A stretch of DNA of 64,000 nt from Polynucleobacter sp. VK25 (GCF_018687355.1 NZ_CP061288.1:878144-942143); one strand, 5' to 3'; counted from the first letter of the stretch, positions 19,273 to 29,167 are shown. The notes: generated by a model not told the origin, from the letters alone. Translations and numbers: made by a program.

Positions 19273-20145
19273 TTAGCGATGGTTACGATTCATCATGACA
19301 AGTCTTTCAAACAAATGAATATCTTGTTCATTTTTGAGTAAAGCGCCATGTAGTGGAGGAACGACGATCTTTTCATCGCTGCTATGAAGTGCTTCTGGTG
19401 GAATGTCTTCGGCCAGTAAAAGCTTGAGCCAGTCAATTAACTCGGAGGTGGAGGGCTTCTTTTTTAGCCCAGGTAAAGAGCGTATTTGATAGAAGGCCTT
19501 GAGGGCAGCATCTAATAGATCCCGTTTGATATTGGGGTGGTGCACATCCACAATGCTTTGCATGGTTTTAGCATCTGGGAAAGTAATGTAATGAAAGAAG
19601 CAGCGACGCAAGAAAGCATCCGGCAATTCCTTTTCATTATTTGAGGTAATGATGACCAGTGGGCGATGTTTTGCCTTAATGAGTTCGCGAGTTTCATAGA
19701 CATAAAATTCCATGCGATCAATTTCGCGCAATAAGTCATTCGGAAACTCAATATCGGCTTTATCGATCTCATCAATCAGCAATACCGTTGGCTCATCTGC
19801 TTCAAAAGCTTGCCAAAGAACCCCTTTGACAATGTAGTTGCGAATATCTTTTACTTTTTCATCGCCCAATTGTGAGTCGCGCAAGCGGCTGACGGCGTCA
19901 TACTCATAGAGACCTTGCTGGGCTTTTGTAGTGGATTTGATGTGCCACTGCAGTAGCGGCATATTGAGCGCTGCCGCTACCTCTTCGGCAAGCATGGTCT
20001 TGCCAGTTCCTGGTTCGCCCTTAATTAAGAGAGGGCGCTGTAATGCAATGGCGGCATTAACGGCCAGTTTGAGATCGTCCGTGGCGACATAACTTTGACT
20101 CCCGTCAAAGCGGTTTTGGGGTGAGGTACTGGGTTTGCTCATCAT
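19273..20145 (-). CDS. MoxR-family AAA+ ATPase (CoxD-like)
   Basis: 290-residue AAA+ ATPase. Walker A is GEPGTGKT (residues 43-50), Walker B is VLLIDEIDKAD, sensor 1 is ITSNN, and ELPDAFLRRCFFHY carries the arginine finger. MoxR proteins act as chaperones that insert metals or switch on enzyme complexes, usually with a VWA partner, which is encoded next. Start: two ATGs in tandem at 20145 and 20142, either usable. The operon moxR-VWA-ridA runs away from the cytochrome genes. Confidence 0.92.
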   Translation of the reverse strand: MMSKPSTSPQNRFDGSQSYVATDDLKLAVNAAIALQRPLLIKGEPGTGKTMLAEEVAAALNMPLLQWHIKSTTKAQQGLYEYDAVSRLRDSQLGDEKVKDIRNYIVKGVLWQAFEADEPTVLLIDEIDKADIEFPNDLLREIDRMEFYVYETRELIKAKHRPLVIITSNNEKELPDAFLRRCFFHYITFPDAKTMQSIVDVHHPNIKRDLLDAALKAFYQIRSLPGLKKKPSTSELIDWLKLLLAEDIPPEALHSSDEKIVVPPLHGALLKNEQDIHLFERLVMMNRNHR

Positions 20146-20254
20146 CTAGCCTAAAAGTGCATGGTTAAGCGTTCCAGTATAGGTAAATGGGCTAAATTTT
20201 TCAGTATTTCTGCTGATTTTGGGCTCTGGAATGGCGGGAAGGGCGTCTGTCCGC

Positions 20255-20260
20255 TATACT
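20255..20260 (+). promoter_or_regulatory. putative -10 element of the cytochrome operon
   Basis: TATACT would place the transcript start near 20267, next to the FNR-type box at 20269-20282. The -35 region (TGGCGG at 17 bases) is poor. Confidence 0.35.
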
Positions 20261-20268
20261 CTTGCCAA

Positions 20269-20282
20269 TTGATCTAAATCAA
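20269..20282. promoter_or_regulatory. FNR/ANR-type binding site
   Basis: TTGATCTAAATCAA matches the FNR consensus TTGAT-N4-ATCAA at all ten defined positions. It lies 20 bases before the ATG at 20303, too close to the gene for activation at the usual -41.5 position. If the TATACT at 20255-20260 is the -10, the site covers the transcript start and would repress when oxygen is low. Confidence 0.6.
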
Positions 20283-20302
20283 ACTCATTAATAATGATTT
20301 CT

Positions 20303-20668
20303 ATGAAAAAACTCTCAATTCTTCCTCATTTGGCCGTAGCCGCAACTTTAGCTTTTGCTGGTTCTGTTGCTCAGGCTGATGAAGTAAAAGGTAATGCTGC
20401 TGCTGGTAATGCCAAGGTTTGGCTTTGTGTTGGTTGCCACTCAATCCCTGATTACCGTGCTGATTACCCCTTGGTTTACAAGGTGCCTATGTTGGGCGGT
20501 CAAAATGGCGCTTACATTGCTAGCGCATTGGCGGCCTACAAAAAGGGCGAAAGAAAGCATCCAACGATGCGCTCTATTGCCGCCAGCTTGTCTGACCAAG
20601 ATATGGCTGATATTGGCGAATACTATGCTGCCCAAACTGCCAGCTCACCTAACAACCCATTGAAGTGA
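20303..20668 (+). CDS. periplasmic monohaem cytochrome c
   Basis: A 121-residue class I cytochrome c. A signal peptide (MKKLSILPHLAVAATLAFAG, cleaved near AQA/DEV) sends it to the periplasm. CVGCH at residues 42-46 binds haem; HPTMRSIAASLSDQDMADI supplies the axial Met and C-terminal helix. I prefer the ATG at 20303 over 20294 because it gives a classic Lys-Lys signal start; neither has a good ribosome binding site. It pairs with the next cytochrome gene, 31 bases on, in a c4/c5-like style of paired small electron carriers. Confidence 0.88.
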   Translation: MKKLSILPHLAVAATLAFAGSVAQADEVKGNAAAGNAKVWLCVGCHSIPDYRADYPLVYKVPMLGGQNGAYIASALAAYKKGERKHPTMRSIAASLSDQDMADIGEYYAAQTASSPNNPLK

Positions 20669-20699
20669 TTCATTGATAAAGATACATAGAGATACTTTT

Positions 20700-21053
20700 A
20701 TGAAATTCGCACTAATTACAGCAGTTTTGCTCTCAAGCATCGGTTTAGTAAGCGTAGCTAATGCTGCTAGCGTTGATAAAGGGCAGGCATTGGTAGAGAA
20801 GGCTAATTGCGCTTCTTGTCACGGTGCAGCGCTCAATGCTCCAATCTTGCCTGTTTATCCAAAGTTGGCCGGTCAATATGCTGATTACGTTTACTACGCA
20901 CTCAAGGCTTATAAAGTAGGCAACGGCAATCCTCAGTTTGGACGCAACAACGCTATCATGGGTTCACAGGTTCAAAACTTTACAGACGCTGATTTGCAAG
21001 ATATTGCAGCCTACGTTGCTTCACTACCAGGTAACTTAGTCGTTAAAAAGTAA
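20700..21053 (+). CDS. periplasmic monohaem cytochrome c
   Basis: A 117-residue class I cytochrome c with signal peptide MKFALITAVLLSSIGLVSV (cleaved near ANA/ASV). Haem motif CASCH at residues 37-41; NNAIMGSQVQNFTDADLQDIAAYVASL gives the axial Met and C-terminal helix. The ATG at 20700 is the best start, since an upstream TTG would add a charged segment before the signal. Same operon as the preceding cytochrome, which it resembles in size and layout, and followed by a strong terminator. Redox partner unknown. Confidence 0.88.
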   Translation: MKFALITAVLLSSIGLVSVANAASVDKGQALVEKANCASCHGAALNAPILPVYPKLAGQYADYVYYALKAYKVGNGNPQFGRNNAIMGSQVQNFTDADLQDIAAYVASLPGNLVVKK

Positions 21054-21075
21054 ATCTAACTTAGCTGCTTACACA

Positions 21076-21110
21076 AAAGGCTTAGAATAATCTTCTAAGC
21101 CTTTATTTTT
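21076..21110 (+). terminator. rho-independent terminator after the cytochrome pair
   Basis: AAAGGCTTAGA (21076-21086) and TCTAAGCCTTT (21094-21104) make a perfect 11-bp stem with a 7-base loop, followed by ATTTTTTAT. It also precedes the end of the convergent GntR gene and may serve both. Confidence 0.85.
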
Positions 21111-21127
21111 TATAGATATTTTATTAT

Positions 21128-21766
21128 TTAGCGAAGCGCTTCAAGCCCTTGGGCTAGATGTTTTCGCATAGCCAATTCGGATGCCTGCTCATCCCGTTTC
21201 AAGAGCGCTCTCAGTATTTCTCGATGCTCAACTAGAGAGTTTTGCAATCTTCCGGTGCTTGTTAAGGACTCTCTGCGATGTAGTTTGAGCACTTTGCGCA
21301 AGTCTGCGATCACACCGTTCATCCAGCGATTTCCTGCAATTTCTTGTATTAATTCATGAAATTTGCCATTTACTTCAAAAAACTGCTCGATATCTCGATC
21401 GGCAGCGGCCTTTTCTAGCCTATGGTGGAGGTGATCCAACATGTTTAGTTCGGCTTCAGTAGCTTTAACAGCTGTTTCTTTTGCTGCCTGACCTTCTAAA
21501 AGGGAAAGAATTGTGAAGATCTGCTCTAAATCCTTCCTGGCTACCTCGGTGACGTAGGCGCCACGGCGCATCTTCATGGTGACAAGGCCTTCAGATGCTA
21601 AAACCTTGATGGCTTCTCGCATAGGGGTTCGGCTAATGCCAAACTGCTCAGCTAATGATTGCTCATCTAGCCAGCTTCCAGGCGCTAATTGCTTGCTAAA
21701 TATCTGCTCGCGCAGACGATCAGCAACGTCTTCATACAGGGGTCTGTTATTCAGTTTTGTATTCAT
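21128..21766 (-). CDS. GntR-family regulator with FCD domain
   Basis: 212-residue transcription factor. Residues ~10-70 form the winged helix-turn-helix (LYEDVADRLREQIF, SLAEQFGISRTPMREAIKVLASEGLV, RRGAYV); the rest is the helical FCD ligand domain (FFEVNGKFHELI, HREILRALLKRD). I start it at the ATG at 21766: the upstream TTG (21808) is better read as a -35 box. It is divergent from the methylmalonyl-CoA mutase operon, and a perfect palindrome covers its start, so it probably represses itself and controls propionyl-CoA metabolism. Ligand unknown, perhaps an acyl-CoA or dicarboxylate. Confidence 0.9.
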   Translation of the reverse strand: MNTKLNNRPLYEDVADRLREQIFSKQLAPGSWLDEQSLAEQFGISRTPMREAIKVLASEGLVTMKMRRGAYVTEVARKDLEQIFTILSLLEGQAAKETAVKATEAELNMLDHLHHRLEKAAADRDIEQFFEVNGKFHELIQEIAGNRWMNGVIADLRKVLKLHRRESLTSTGRLQNSLVEHREILRALLKRDEQASELAMRKHLAQGLEALR

Positions 21767-21778
21767 AATTATGAATAC
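21759..21778. promoter_or_regulatory. 20-bp perfect palindrome, likely GntR operator
   Basis: GTATTCATAATTATGAATAC is identical to its own reverse complement. It covers the GntR start codon and abuts the -10 of the GntR promoter, and is about 85 bases upstream of the mutase GTG. GntR/FCD proteins bind as dimers to such palindromes next to their own genes. Confidence 0.7.
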
Positions 21779-21808
21779 ATGATAGCTAGACAAATAACAA
21801 ATAGTCAA
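21779..21808 (-). promoter_or_regulatory. sigma70 promoter of the GntR gene
   Basis: On the minus strand TTGACT (21808-21803) and TATCAT (21784-21779) are 18 bases apart. The transcript would start around 21772, inside the palindrome and about 6 bases before the ATG. Confidence 0.5.
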
Positions 21809-21862
21809 GCAGAATGTAAGGATATTTCAATGCAATGCAGCAAAAATTAACCGGGAGTTTTT

Positions 21863-24037
21863 GTGAGTTCTAAAGAAACCAATTCATGGCCATCATTTCC
21901 AGAGTCTAATCTCGAGGCTTGGAAAAAATCAGCCCAGAAATCAGCGCCTAATGGTGATGTTGATTCCTTAGGATGGAAAACACCAGATGGAATTCATTTA
22001 AAGGCGCTGTACACATCAGAAGATGTTGAGGGTTTGAACTACACAAATACATTACCGGGATTTGAGCCTTTTGTTCGGGGACCGCAAGCAACAATGTACT
22101 CGGTACGACCCTGGACTATTCGTCAATACGCAGGCTTTTCTACTGCCGAAGAATCGAATGCCTTTTATCGCAAGGCACTTGATGCGGGTGGACAAGGCGT
22201 ATCCGTTGCTTTTGACTTAGCCACACATCGTGGTTACGACTCCGACCATCCACGTGTTACCGGTGACGTTGGTAAAGCTGGGGTTGCCATTGATTCTGTA
22301 GAAGACATGAAGATCTTGTTTGATGGCATTCCATTGGACAAGGTATCTGTTTCAATGACGATGAACGGTGCGGTATTGCCCGTGCTAGCTGGCTATATCG
22401 TTGCTGGTGAGGAGCAGGGCGTAAAGCAAGAGCAATTATCCGGAACAATTCAGAATGACATTCTGAAAGAGTTCATGGTGCGTAATACTTATATTTACCC
22501 GCCAGAGCCATCCATGCGCATCATTGGTGACATTATTGAGTACACCGCCAAGCACATGCCAAAGTTCAACTCGATTTCCATCTCGGGTTATCACATGCAA
22601 GAAGCTGGTGCCAATCAAGTATTGGAATTGGCCTTCACTTTAGCTGATGGCAGAGAATACGTTAGAACAGCGCTTGCTAAAGGCTTGGATGTCGATGGTT
22701 TCGCGGGTCGCTTATCTTTTTTCTTTGCAATTGGCATGAACTTCTACCTGGAAGTGGCTAAGTTGCGCGCTGCCCGTTTGTTGTGGTGGCGCATTATGAA
22801 GTCTTTTGAGCCAAAAAATCCGAAGTCGTTGATGTTGCGCACACACTGCCAAACATCCGGCTGGTCTTTAACAGAGCAAGATCCCTATAACAACGTTGTG
22901 AGAACCACAGTTGAGGCAATGGCTGCGGTATTTGGTGGCACACAGTCATTGCACACCAATTCTTTGGATGAGGCGATTGCACTGCCATCTGAGTTCTCCA
23001 GCCGCATTGCCCGCAATACACAATTGATCCTCCAAGAGGAAACCCATATCCCTAGTGTGATCGATCCATGGGCCGGTTCTTACATGATGGAGAACCTGAC
23101 TCAAGAGATGGCCGATAAAGCTTGGGAAATCATTCAAGAAGTTGAGGCGATGGGTGGTATGACTAAGGCGGTTGAAAGTGGTTGGGCCAAGCTTAAGATT
23201 GAAGCTGCAGCCGCTGAGAAGCAAGCCAAGATTGACTCGGGCTCTGACGTGATTGTGGGCGTTAATAAATACAAGCTCGGCAAAGAAGATCTCGTTGATG
23301 TCTTGATGATCGATAACGATAAGGTTCGCGAAGGACAGGTTGCGCGTCTTAAGGACATTAAAGCGAAGCGCGATTCCAAAAAAGTAGAAGCCGCATTGGA
23401 GGCTTTAACTAAGGCTGCAGAAGATAACTCTGGAAATCTCTTGGAGTTGTCAGTAAACGCAATTCGTTTGCGTGCAACTGTTGGTGAAGTTTCCGATGCA
23501 TTAGAAAAAGTTTACGGGCGCCATCGCGCCGATACTCAAAAGGTGACCGGTGTGTATGCAGCTGCCTATGACTCAGCCGAAGGCTGGGCAAAACTCCAAA
23601 CAGAAATTGCCGACTTTGCAAAAGACTTTGGTCGTCGCCCACGCGTAATGATTGCTAAGTTAGGCCAAGATGGACATGACCGTGGTGCAAAAGTGGTCGC
23701 CACAGCCTATGCCGACTTAGGTTTTGATGTGGATATTGGACCTTTGTTCCAAACCCCTGAAGAGTGTGCCCGTCAAGCCATTGAGAATGACGTACATGCA
23801 TTGGGCGTATCTACTTTGGCCGCCGGACACAAAACCTTGGTACCAGCCATCATTGCTGAATTAAAGAAGCAGGGCTCAGATGACATCATCGTCTTCGTTG
23901 GTGGTGTGATTCCAAGACAAGACTACGAGTTCCTCTATGAGGCTGGTGTAAAAGGAATTTACGGTCCAGGCACCCCAATCCCAGCTTCGGCTAAGGATGT
24001 GCTTGAGCAAATCCGTAAGTCTGTTAAACCTGCTTAA
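21863..24037 (+). CDS. methylmalonyl-CoA mutase (single-chain)
   Basis: B12 enzyme that converts (R)-methylmalonyl-CoA to succinyl-CoA. The 724-residue chain holds both parts: the TIM-barrel substrate domain ([54 protein letters not shown]) and a C-terminal cobalamin domain with [13 protein letters not shown], where the His of DGHDRG (about residues 602-607) ligates cobalt. This is the mitochondrial/ScpA-like single-chain type, not the mutA/mutB heterodimer. GTG start with GGGAG five bases upstream. First gene of a propionyl-CoA operon. Confidence 0.95.
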   Translation: MSSKETNSWPSFPESNLEAWKKSAQKSAPNGDVDSLGWKTPDGIHLKALYTSEDVEGLNYTNTLPGFEPFVRGPQATMYSVRPWTIRQYAGFSTAEESNAFYRKALDAGGQGVSVAFDLATHRGYDSDHPRVTGDVGKAGVAIDSVEDMKILFDGIPLDKVSVSMTMNGAVLPVLAGYIVAGEEQGVKQEQLSGTIQNDILKEFMVRNTYIYPPEPSMRIIGDIIEYTAKHMPKFNSISISGYHMQEAGANQVLELAFTLADGREYVRTALAKGLDVDGFAGRLSFFFAIGMNFYLEVAKLRAARLLWWRIMKSFEPKNPKSLMLRTHCQTSGWSLTEQDPYNNVVRTTVEAMAAVFGGTQSLHTNSLDEAIALPSEFSSRIARNTQLILQEETHIPSVIDPWAGSYMMENLTQEMADKAWEIIQEVEAMGGMTKAVESGWAKLKIEAAAAEKQAKIDSGSDVIVGVNKYKLGKEDLVDVLMIDNDKVREGQVARLKDIKAKRDSKKVEAALEALTKAAEDNSGNLLELSVNAIRLRATVGEVSDALEKVYGRHRADTQKVTGVYAAAYDSAEGWAKLQTEIADFAKDFGRRPRVMIAKLGQDGHDRGAKVVATAYADLGFDVDIGPLFQTPEECARQAIENDVHALGVSTLAAGHKTLVPAIIAELKKQGSDDIIVFVGGVIPRQDYEFLYEAGVKGIYGPGTPIPASAKDVLEQIRKSVKPA

Positions 24038-24051
24038 TTCGGAACATAGGC

Positions 24052-25077
24052 ATGCTCCAAGCTGCTGATCAAGCTCTAGTGAATGATCTCACTGGTGCGC
24101 CGTCGCTTAAACAGCGTCGCGCACTGGCAAAGATTATTACTTTGCTCGAATCAACTCGACTTGACCACCGTCATCGTGCAGATGACGTGCTTAATTCCTT
24201 GCTTCCCAAGACGGGAAAATCATTTCGTCTAGGTATTTCTGGGGTCCCTGGCGTCGGCAAGTCTACTTTGATTGAAACCCTTGGTCTGTACTTAATTGAG
24301 AAGGGTCATCGAGTTGCTGTATTGGCAATTGATCCCTCTTCAAGCATATCTGGTGGTTCCATTTTGGGTGACAAGACTCGCATGGAGCGCTTATCTGTGC
24401 TGGAGAATGCCTTTATTCGTCCTAGTCCATCATCTTGTACGCTCGGCGGCGTAGCAGAGAAGACGCGTGAAGCCATGTTGGTTGCAGAGGCTGCTGGCTT
24501 TGACATCATTATTGTTGAGACGGTCGGCGTAGGTCAGAGTGAAATCGCTGTTGCTGGCATGACAGATATGTTCCTGTTATTACAACTGCCAAATGCGGGC
24601 GATGATCTGCAGGCAATTAAAAAAGGCGTAATGGAAATAGCCGATTTAATTGTGATTAATAAAGCCGATATAGATCCCGATGCCGCTATGCGAGCTCAAT
24701 TATTCATTACGAGTTCATTGCGTCTATTGGGTTTTCAGGGTAACCCTGATCATGCCTCGCACATCAAAGAACTATGGCACCCACAAGTCATGACATTGAG
24801 TGCTTTAGAGGGCAAGGGCGTTCCGGAGATGTGGGATAAGGTTTCTCACTTTGCAAAGCTTCAAAAAGCCAATGGGAAGTTCGATGCTCGCCGTAAAGAT
24901 CAAGCGGGCTCATGGATGTGGGATCGCATCGATGCGGGATTAAAAAACGCCTTTCGTAGCAATGAAGCCGTACAAGCGCTTCTACCAAACTTAGTAGCAC
25001 AAGTAAACCAAGGAACTATGGCCGCTTCAGTTGCCGCAAGACGACTACTGGAAGCCATGGGGCATGAATTTTTCTAA
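24052..25077 (+). CDS. meaB: methylmalonyl-CoA mutase GTPase chaperone MeaB
   Basis: G-protein chaperone that loads and protects the B12 cofactor of the mutase. Walker A GVPGVGKST, switch regions with ETVGVGQSE, and NKADID for guanine recognition; the family's dimerisation tail follows (RRKDQAGSWMWDRI). At 341 residues it has the usual length. Long misnamed ArgK in databases. It sits 14 bases after the mutase gene and 10 before pccB, as in many propionate operons. Confidence 0.95.
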   Translation: MLQAADQALVNDLTGAPSLKQRRALAKIITLLESTRLDHRHRADDVLNSLLPKTGKSFRLGISGVPGVGKSTLIETLGLYLIEKGHRVAVLAIDPSSSISGGSILGDKTRMERLSVLENAFIRPSPSSCTLGGVAEKTREAMLVAEAAGFDIIIVETVGVGQSEIAVAGMTDMFLLLQLPNAGDDLQAIKKGVMEIADLIVINKADIDPDAAMRAQLFITSSLRLLGFQGNPDHASHIKELWHPQVMTLSALEGKGVPEMWDKVSHFAKLQKANGKFDARRKDQAGSWMWDRIDAGLKNAFRSNEAVQALLPNLVAQVNQGTMAASVAARRLLEAMGHEFF

Positions 25078-25087
25078 GGAGTAGGAA

Positions 25088-26620
25088 ATGAAGGACATCA
25101 TTCAGCAACTGGAAGCCAAGCGTGAGCTTGCCCGATTGGGTGGCGGACAAAAGCGTATTCAAGCGCAGCATGCAAAGGGCAAGCTAACAGCCCGCGAGCG
25201 TATTGAGCTCTTGCTAGATGCTGGCACCTTCGAAGAATGGGATATGTTTGTTGAGCACCGTTGCCATGACTTTGGTATGGGTGACCAAACAGTTCCTGGT
25301 GATGGCGTTGTTACTGGTTATGGAATGATTAATGGCCGCTTAGTATTTGTGTTCTCACAAGACTTCACTGTTTTGGGTGGATCCTTATCTGAAGCGCATG
25401 CTGAGAAGATTTGCAAAATCATGGATCAAGCGCTCAAAGTAGGCGCTCCTGTGATTGGCTTAAATGACTCTGGTGGTGCACGTATTCAAGAAGGCGTTGC
25501 CTCTCTTGGTGGCTATGCAGAAATTTTCCAGCGCAACGTGACTGCCTCTGGCGTGATCCCCCAAATCTCCTTGATCATGGGGCCTTCCGCCGGTGGTGCG
25601 GTTTACTCACCAGCCTTAACTGATTTCATTTTCATGGTGAAAGATAGCTCATACATGTTCGTGACCGGTCCTGAAGTCGTGAAGACTGTGACCCATGAAG
25701 ATGTGACGGCCGAAGAGTTAGGTGGTGCGGTAACGCATTCAACGGTATCAGGTGTTTGTGACTTAGCATTTGATAACGATGTTGATGCCATCATGATGCT
25801 GCGTCGTTTCTTCAACTACTTACCACTCTCCAACCGCGAGAAGCCACCTTTGATTAAAGGCGCCAACCGTACTGAAGAGCCAGATTTCTCATTAGATACA
25901 TTAGTGCCATCCAATCCAAATCAACCTTACGATATGAAAGAGTTGATTGAAAAGATTGTGGATGATGGCGAGTTCTTTGAATTACAGCCTGACTATGCAA
26001 AAAACATTGTAATTGGCTTCGCACGCATTGAAGGCCGCTCCATTGGTATTGTTGCCAATCAGCCCTTGATCTTGGCGGGCTGTTTAGATATCAAGGCATC
26101 TATCAAAGCTGCGCGCTTCGTGCGCTTTTGTGACGCCTTCAATATTCCTGTAGTGACTTTGGTTGATGTTCCTGGATTTATGCCAGGTACTGCTCAAGAA
26201 TACGGCGGCATCATTAAGCATGGCGCTAAGTTACTTTACGCATACGCAGATTGCACTGTGCCTAAAGTGACATTGATTACTCGTAAAGCTTATGGTGGCG
26301 CCTATGACGTGATGGCCTCCAAGCATTTGCGCGGCGATGTGAACTTTGCATGGCCTTCGGCTGAAATTGCAGTAATGGGTCCTAAGGGCGCCGTAGAAAT
26401 TATCTTCCGTGAAGAGAAATCAGATCCAGCAAAGATTGCTGCACGTGAAGCCGAATACAAGGCTAAGTTTGCGAACCCATTTGTAGCGGGTCGTCGTGGC
26501 TATATTGATGATGTCATTCTTCCGCATGAAACCCGGAAGCGAATTGCCCGTTCATTGGCAATGCTCAAAGATAAAGACTTAAAGAATCCTGCGCGTAAAC
26601 ACGGCAATATTCCTCTGTAA
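25088..26620 (+). CDS. pccB: propionyl-CoA carboxylase, carboxyltransferase (beta) subunit
   Basis: Transfers the carboxyl group from biotin to propionyl-CoA, giving (S)-methylmalonyl-CoA. Crotonase-fold halves are clear: [22 protein letters not shown] and [16 protein letters not shown] bind the acyl-CoA, and [24 protein letters not shown] with [11 protein letters not shown] the carboxybiotin side. 510 residues is standard. AAGGAG-like sequence before the ATG. Between meaB and the alpha subunit. Confidence 0.95.
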   Translation: MKDIIQQLEAKRELARLGGGQKRIQAQHAKGKLTARERIELLLDAGTFEEWDMFVEHRCHDFGMGDQTVPGDGVVTGYGMINGRLVFVFSQDFTVLGGSLSEAHAEKICKIMDQALKVGAPVIGLNDSGGARIQEGVASLGGYAEIFQRNVTASGVIPQISLIMGPSAGGAVYSPALTDFIFMVKDSSYMFVTGPEVVKTVTHEDVTAEELGGAVTHSTVSGVCDLAFDNDVDAIMMLRRFFNYLPLSNREKPPLIKGANRTEEPDFSLDTLVPSNPNQPYDMKELIEKIVDDGEFFELQPDYAKNIVIGFARIEGRSIGIVANQPLILAGCLDIKASIKAARFVRFCDAFNIPVVTLVDVPGFMPGTAQEYGGIIKHGAKLLYAYADCTVPKVTLITRKAYGGAYDVMASKHLRGDVNFAWPSAEIAVMGPKGAVEIIFREEKSDPAKIAAREAEYKAKFANPFVAGRRGYIDDVILPHETRKRIARSLAMLKDKDLKNPARKHGNIPL

Positions 26621-26635
26621 AGGCGCAAACAAATC

Positions 26636-28672
26636 ATGACTACGAAAATGTTTAAGAAAATTTTGATTGCTAACCGCGGTGAGATTGCTTGCCGTGTAAT
26701 GTCTACTGCCAAGAAGATGGGCATCAAGACTGTGGCTGTTTACTCTGAGGCGGATAAAGAGGCACGTCACGTGCAACTTGCTGATGAGGCTGTTTGCATT
26801 GGGCCGGCACCGTCGCGTGAATCCTATTTGCTAATGGAAAAGATCATTCAAGCCTGTAAAGATACTGGTGCAGAAGCGGTTCATCCAGGATATGGTTTCT
26901 TATCTGAGAACGAGCAGTTTGCTAAGCGTTGCGAAGAAGAAGGCATTGTCTTTATTGGCCCTAAGCACCAATCTATCGCCGCTATGGGTGACAAGATTGC
27001 CTCTAAGAAGCTTGCCCTTGAAGCTAAGGTCAATACTATTCCTGGCTACAACGAGGCAATTGATACTACTGAAGAGGCAGTCAAGATTGCCCAGGGTATT
27101 GGCTATCCAGTCATGATCAAAGCTTCAGCAGGCGGTGGCGGTAAAGGTTTGCGCGTTGCTTTTAATGACAAAGAAGCTGCCGAAGGTTTTGCTGCTTGCA
27201 AAACTGAGGCGATGAATAGCTTTGGTGATGATCGTATCTTTATTGAGAAGTTTGTTGAAGGCCCGCGCCATATTGAGATCCAGGTTTTGGGCGACTCTCA
27301 CGGCAACGTGGTTTACCTCAATGAACGTGATTGCTCAATTCAGCGTCGTCATCAAAAAGTAATCGAAGAAGCGCCATCACCATTTATTGATCCCGCAACT
27401 CGTAAGGCGATGGGTGAGCAAGCTGTTGCATTAGCTAAAGCTGTGAACTATCAATCTGCTGGTACGGTTGAGTTTGTTGTTGGCAAGGATAAGTCTTTCT
27501 ATTTCCTTGAGATGAATACCCGCTTACAAGTTGAGCACCCAGTAACCGAGAGCATTACTGGTCTGGACTTGGTAGAGCAGATGATTCGTGTTGCTGCCGG
27601 TGAGAAACTGTCATTTAAGCAAGAAGATGTGAAGTTGGATGGATGGTCTATGGAGTGCCGTATTAATGCGGATGATCCATTCCGTAACTTCCTGCCTTCA
27701 ACCGGTCGCCTAGTTAAATACCGCCCACCTGAATCACTAAATGGAGTGCGTGTTGATACCGGCGTGTATGAGGGTGGTGAGATCCCAATGTACTACGACT
27801 CGATGATTGCCAAACTGATTGTGCATGGCAAAGATCGTACGGAAGCCATTGAAAAGATGCGTGCAGCCTTGAATGATTTCGTGATTCGCGGAATTCATTC
27901 AAATATCCCATTTCAAGCGGCCTTATTGCAGCATCCACGTTTTGTAAATGGAGACTTTACAACTGGCTTCATTGCTGAAGAGTATCCAGAGGGCTTTAAA
28001 AAGGATTCTGTGCAACCGGCTGATCCTAAGCGTTTGGCAGCATTAGCCGCATTTATGCGCTATCGCTATCTGCAACACATTCAAATGATTGATGGTCAAT
28101 TAGCTGGCCACGAAATGATTATTGGCAAGAAGTTTGTAGTGGTTACCGGTAAAAAAACTGGCTCGATGGATGACCCATATGAAGTACCTATTCGTGTAGA
28201 ACTCAAGGATGGCATTTACTCTGTCTACATTGATGAAGCGGATGGTGTAAGTCGTTACGACATCGTGAGCGATTGGCGACCAGGTCAAATTTGTCTGCGC
28301 GCCACCATTAACGGTACCCATAAGATCACGGCGCAAGTAGAGCGCCGAGGCGTGAGATACGGCTTAATCCTAGATGGTGTTCATTATGAGTGTATGGTGC
28401 TGAGCCCATTGGGTGCAGAGCTTCAGCGCCGGATGCCGGTGAAGTTGCCGCCAGATACTTCTAAATTAGTCATGTCTCCAATGCCTGGTCTATTAACTAA
28501 GATTGCCGTCAAAGTGGGTGAAGCGGTGACTGCTGGTCAAAAATTGGCTTCGATTGAGGCGATGAAAATGGAAAACACGTTATCTGCAATGCAAGATGGT
28601 GTGGTTGCCGAGATCTGCGCTAAAGAGGGTGATAGCTTGGCGGTTGATCAATTGATTATTCGCTTCGAGTAG
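26636..28672 (+). CDS. pccA: propionyl-CoA carboxylase, biotin (alpha) subunit
   Basis: Carboxylates biotin with bicarbonate and ATP. The N-terminal biotin carboxylase domain shows KKILIANRGEIACRV, HPGYGFLSEN, KASAGGGGKGLR and EMNTRLQVEHPVTE. A middle BT domain follows, and the C-terminal biotinyl domain has EAMKMENT with the biotin lysine at K644. 678 residues matches bacterial PccA. The start at 26636 is chosen; a second ATG four codons on is also possible and lies nearer the conserved start. Confidence 0.95.
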   Translation: MTTKMFKKILIANRGEIACRVMSTAKKMGIKTVAVYSEADKEARHVQLADEAVCIGPAPSRESYLLMEKIIQACKDTGAEAVHPGYGFLSENEQFAKRCEEEGIVFIGPKHQSIAAMGDKIASKKLALEAKVNTIPGYNEAIDTTEEAVKIAQGIGYPVMIKASAGGGGKGLRVAFNDKEAAEGFAACKTEAMNSFGDDRIFIEKFVEGPRHIEIQVLGDSHGNVVYLNERDCSIQRRHQKVIEEAPSPFIDPATRKAMGEQAVALAKAVNYQSAGTVEFVVGKDKSFYFLEMNTRLQVEHPVTESITGLDLVEQMIRVAAGEKLSFKQEDVKLDGWSMECRINADDPFRNFLPSTGRLVKYRPPESLNGVRVDTGVYEGGEIPMYYDSMIAKLIVHGKDRTEAIEKMRAALNDFVIRGIHSNIPFQAALLQHPRFVNGDFTTGFIAEEYPEGFKKDSVQPADPKRLAALAAFMRYRYLQHIQMIDGQLAGHEMIIGKKFVVVTGKKTGSMDDPYEVPIRVELKDGIYSVYIDEADGVSRYDIVSDWRPGQICLRATINGTHKITAQVERRGVRYGLILDGVHYECMVLSPLGAELQRRMPVKLPPDTSKLVMSPMPGLLTKIAVKVGEAVTAGQKLASIEAMKMENTLSAMQDGVVAEICAKEGDSLAVDQLIIRFE

Positions 28673-28699
28673 CCCTGCTGAACCAAAGGATTGATAATT

Positions 28700-29167
28700 A
28701 TGAGCGCTAAACCATTCAAAATTTTAGGCATTCAGCAAATCGCTATTGGCGGCGAAAGCAAAGATCGGCTTAAGAAGTTGTGGGTTGATATGCTGGGCTT
28801 TGAATACAAAAGCACTTTTGTCTCAGAACGTGAAAACGTGGATGAGGATATCTGCGCAATTGGTTCTGGTGCGCATGAGATTGAAGTTGACCTTATGCAG
28901 CCATTTGATATTGAAAAGAAGCCAGCAGTCCATCAGACACCCTTAAATCACATTGGTTTATGGGTTGATGACCTGCCTAAGGCGGTTGAATGGCTCTCTG
29001 CAAACGGTCTGCGCTTTGCTCCGGGCGGCATTCGTAAGGGTGCTGCTGGTTATGACATCACTTTTGTTCACCCTAAAGGAAATGACGAGTTTCCGATCAG
29101 TGGTGAAGGGGTCCTCATTGAGCTGGTTCAGGCCCCTCCAGAGGTGATTGCGGGTTTAAGTTCATAA
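28700..29167 (+). CDS. mce: methylmalonyl-CoA epimerase (VOC family)
   Basis: Interconverts (S)- and (R)-methylmalonyl-CoA, linking the carboxylase to the mutase. Two VOC (glyoxalase-fold) halves: [11 protein letters not shown] with the first metal His replaced by Gln, and [28 protein letters not shown] closes the second. The ATG at 28700 is chosen over an upstream TTG because AAGGA lies 9 bases before it. 155 residues. It completes the pathway within the operon. The Gln at the first metal position is common in some epimerases and does not exclude activity. Confidence 0.85.
   Translation: MSAKPFKILGIQQIAIGGESKDRLKKLWVDMLGFEYKSTFVSERENVDEDICAIGSGAHEIEVDLMQPFDIEKKPAVHQTPLNHIGLWVDDLPKAVEWLSANGLRFAPGGIRKGAAGYDITFVHPKGNDEFPISGEGVLIELVQAPPEVIAGLSS

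Noticed and set aside
21767..21808. Extension of the GntR gene to a TTG start at 21808
   Set aside because: The TTG belongs to a TTGACT -35 box with a TATCAT -10 18 bases on, the extra residues are unlike GntR proteins, and the ATG at 21766 begins a normal one.
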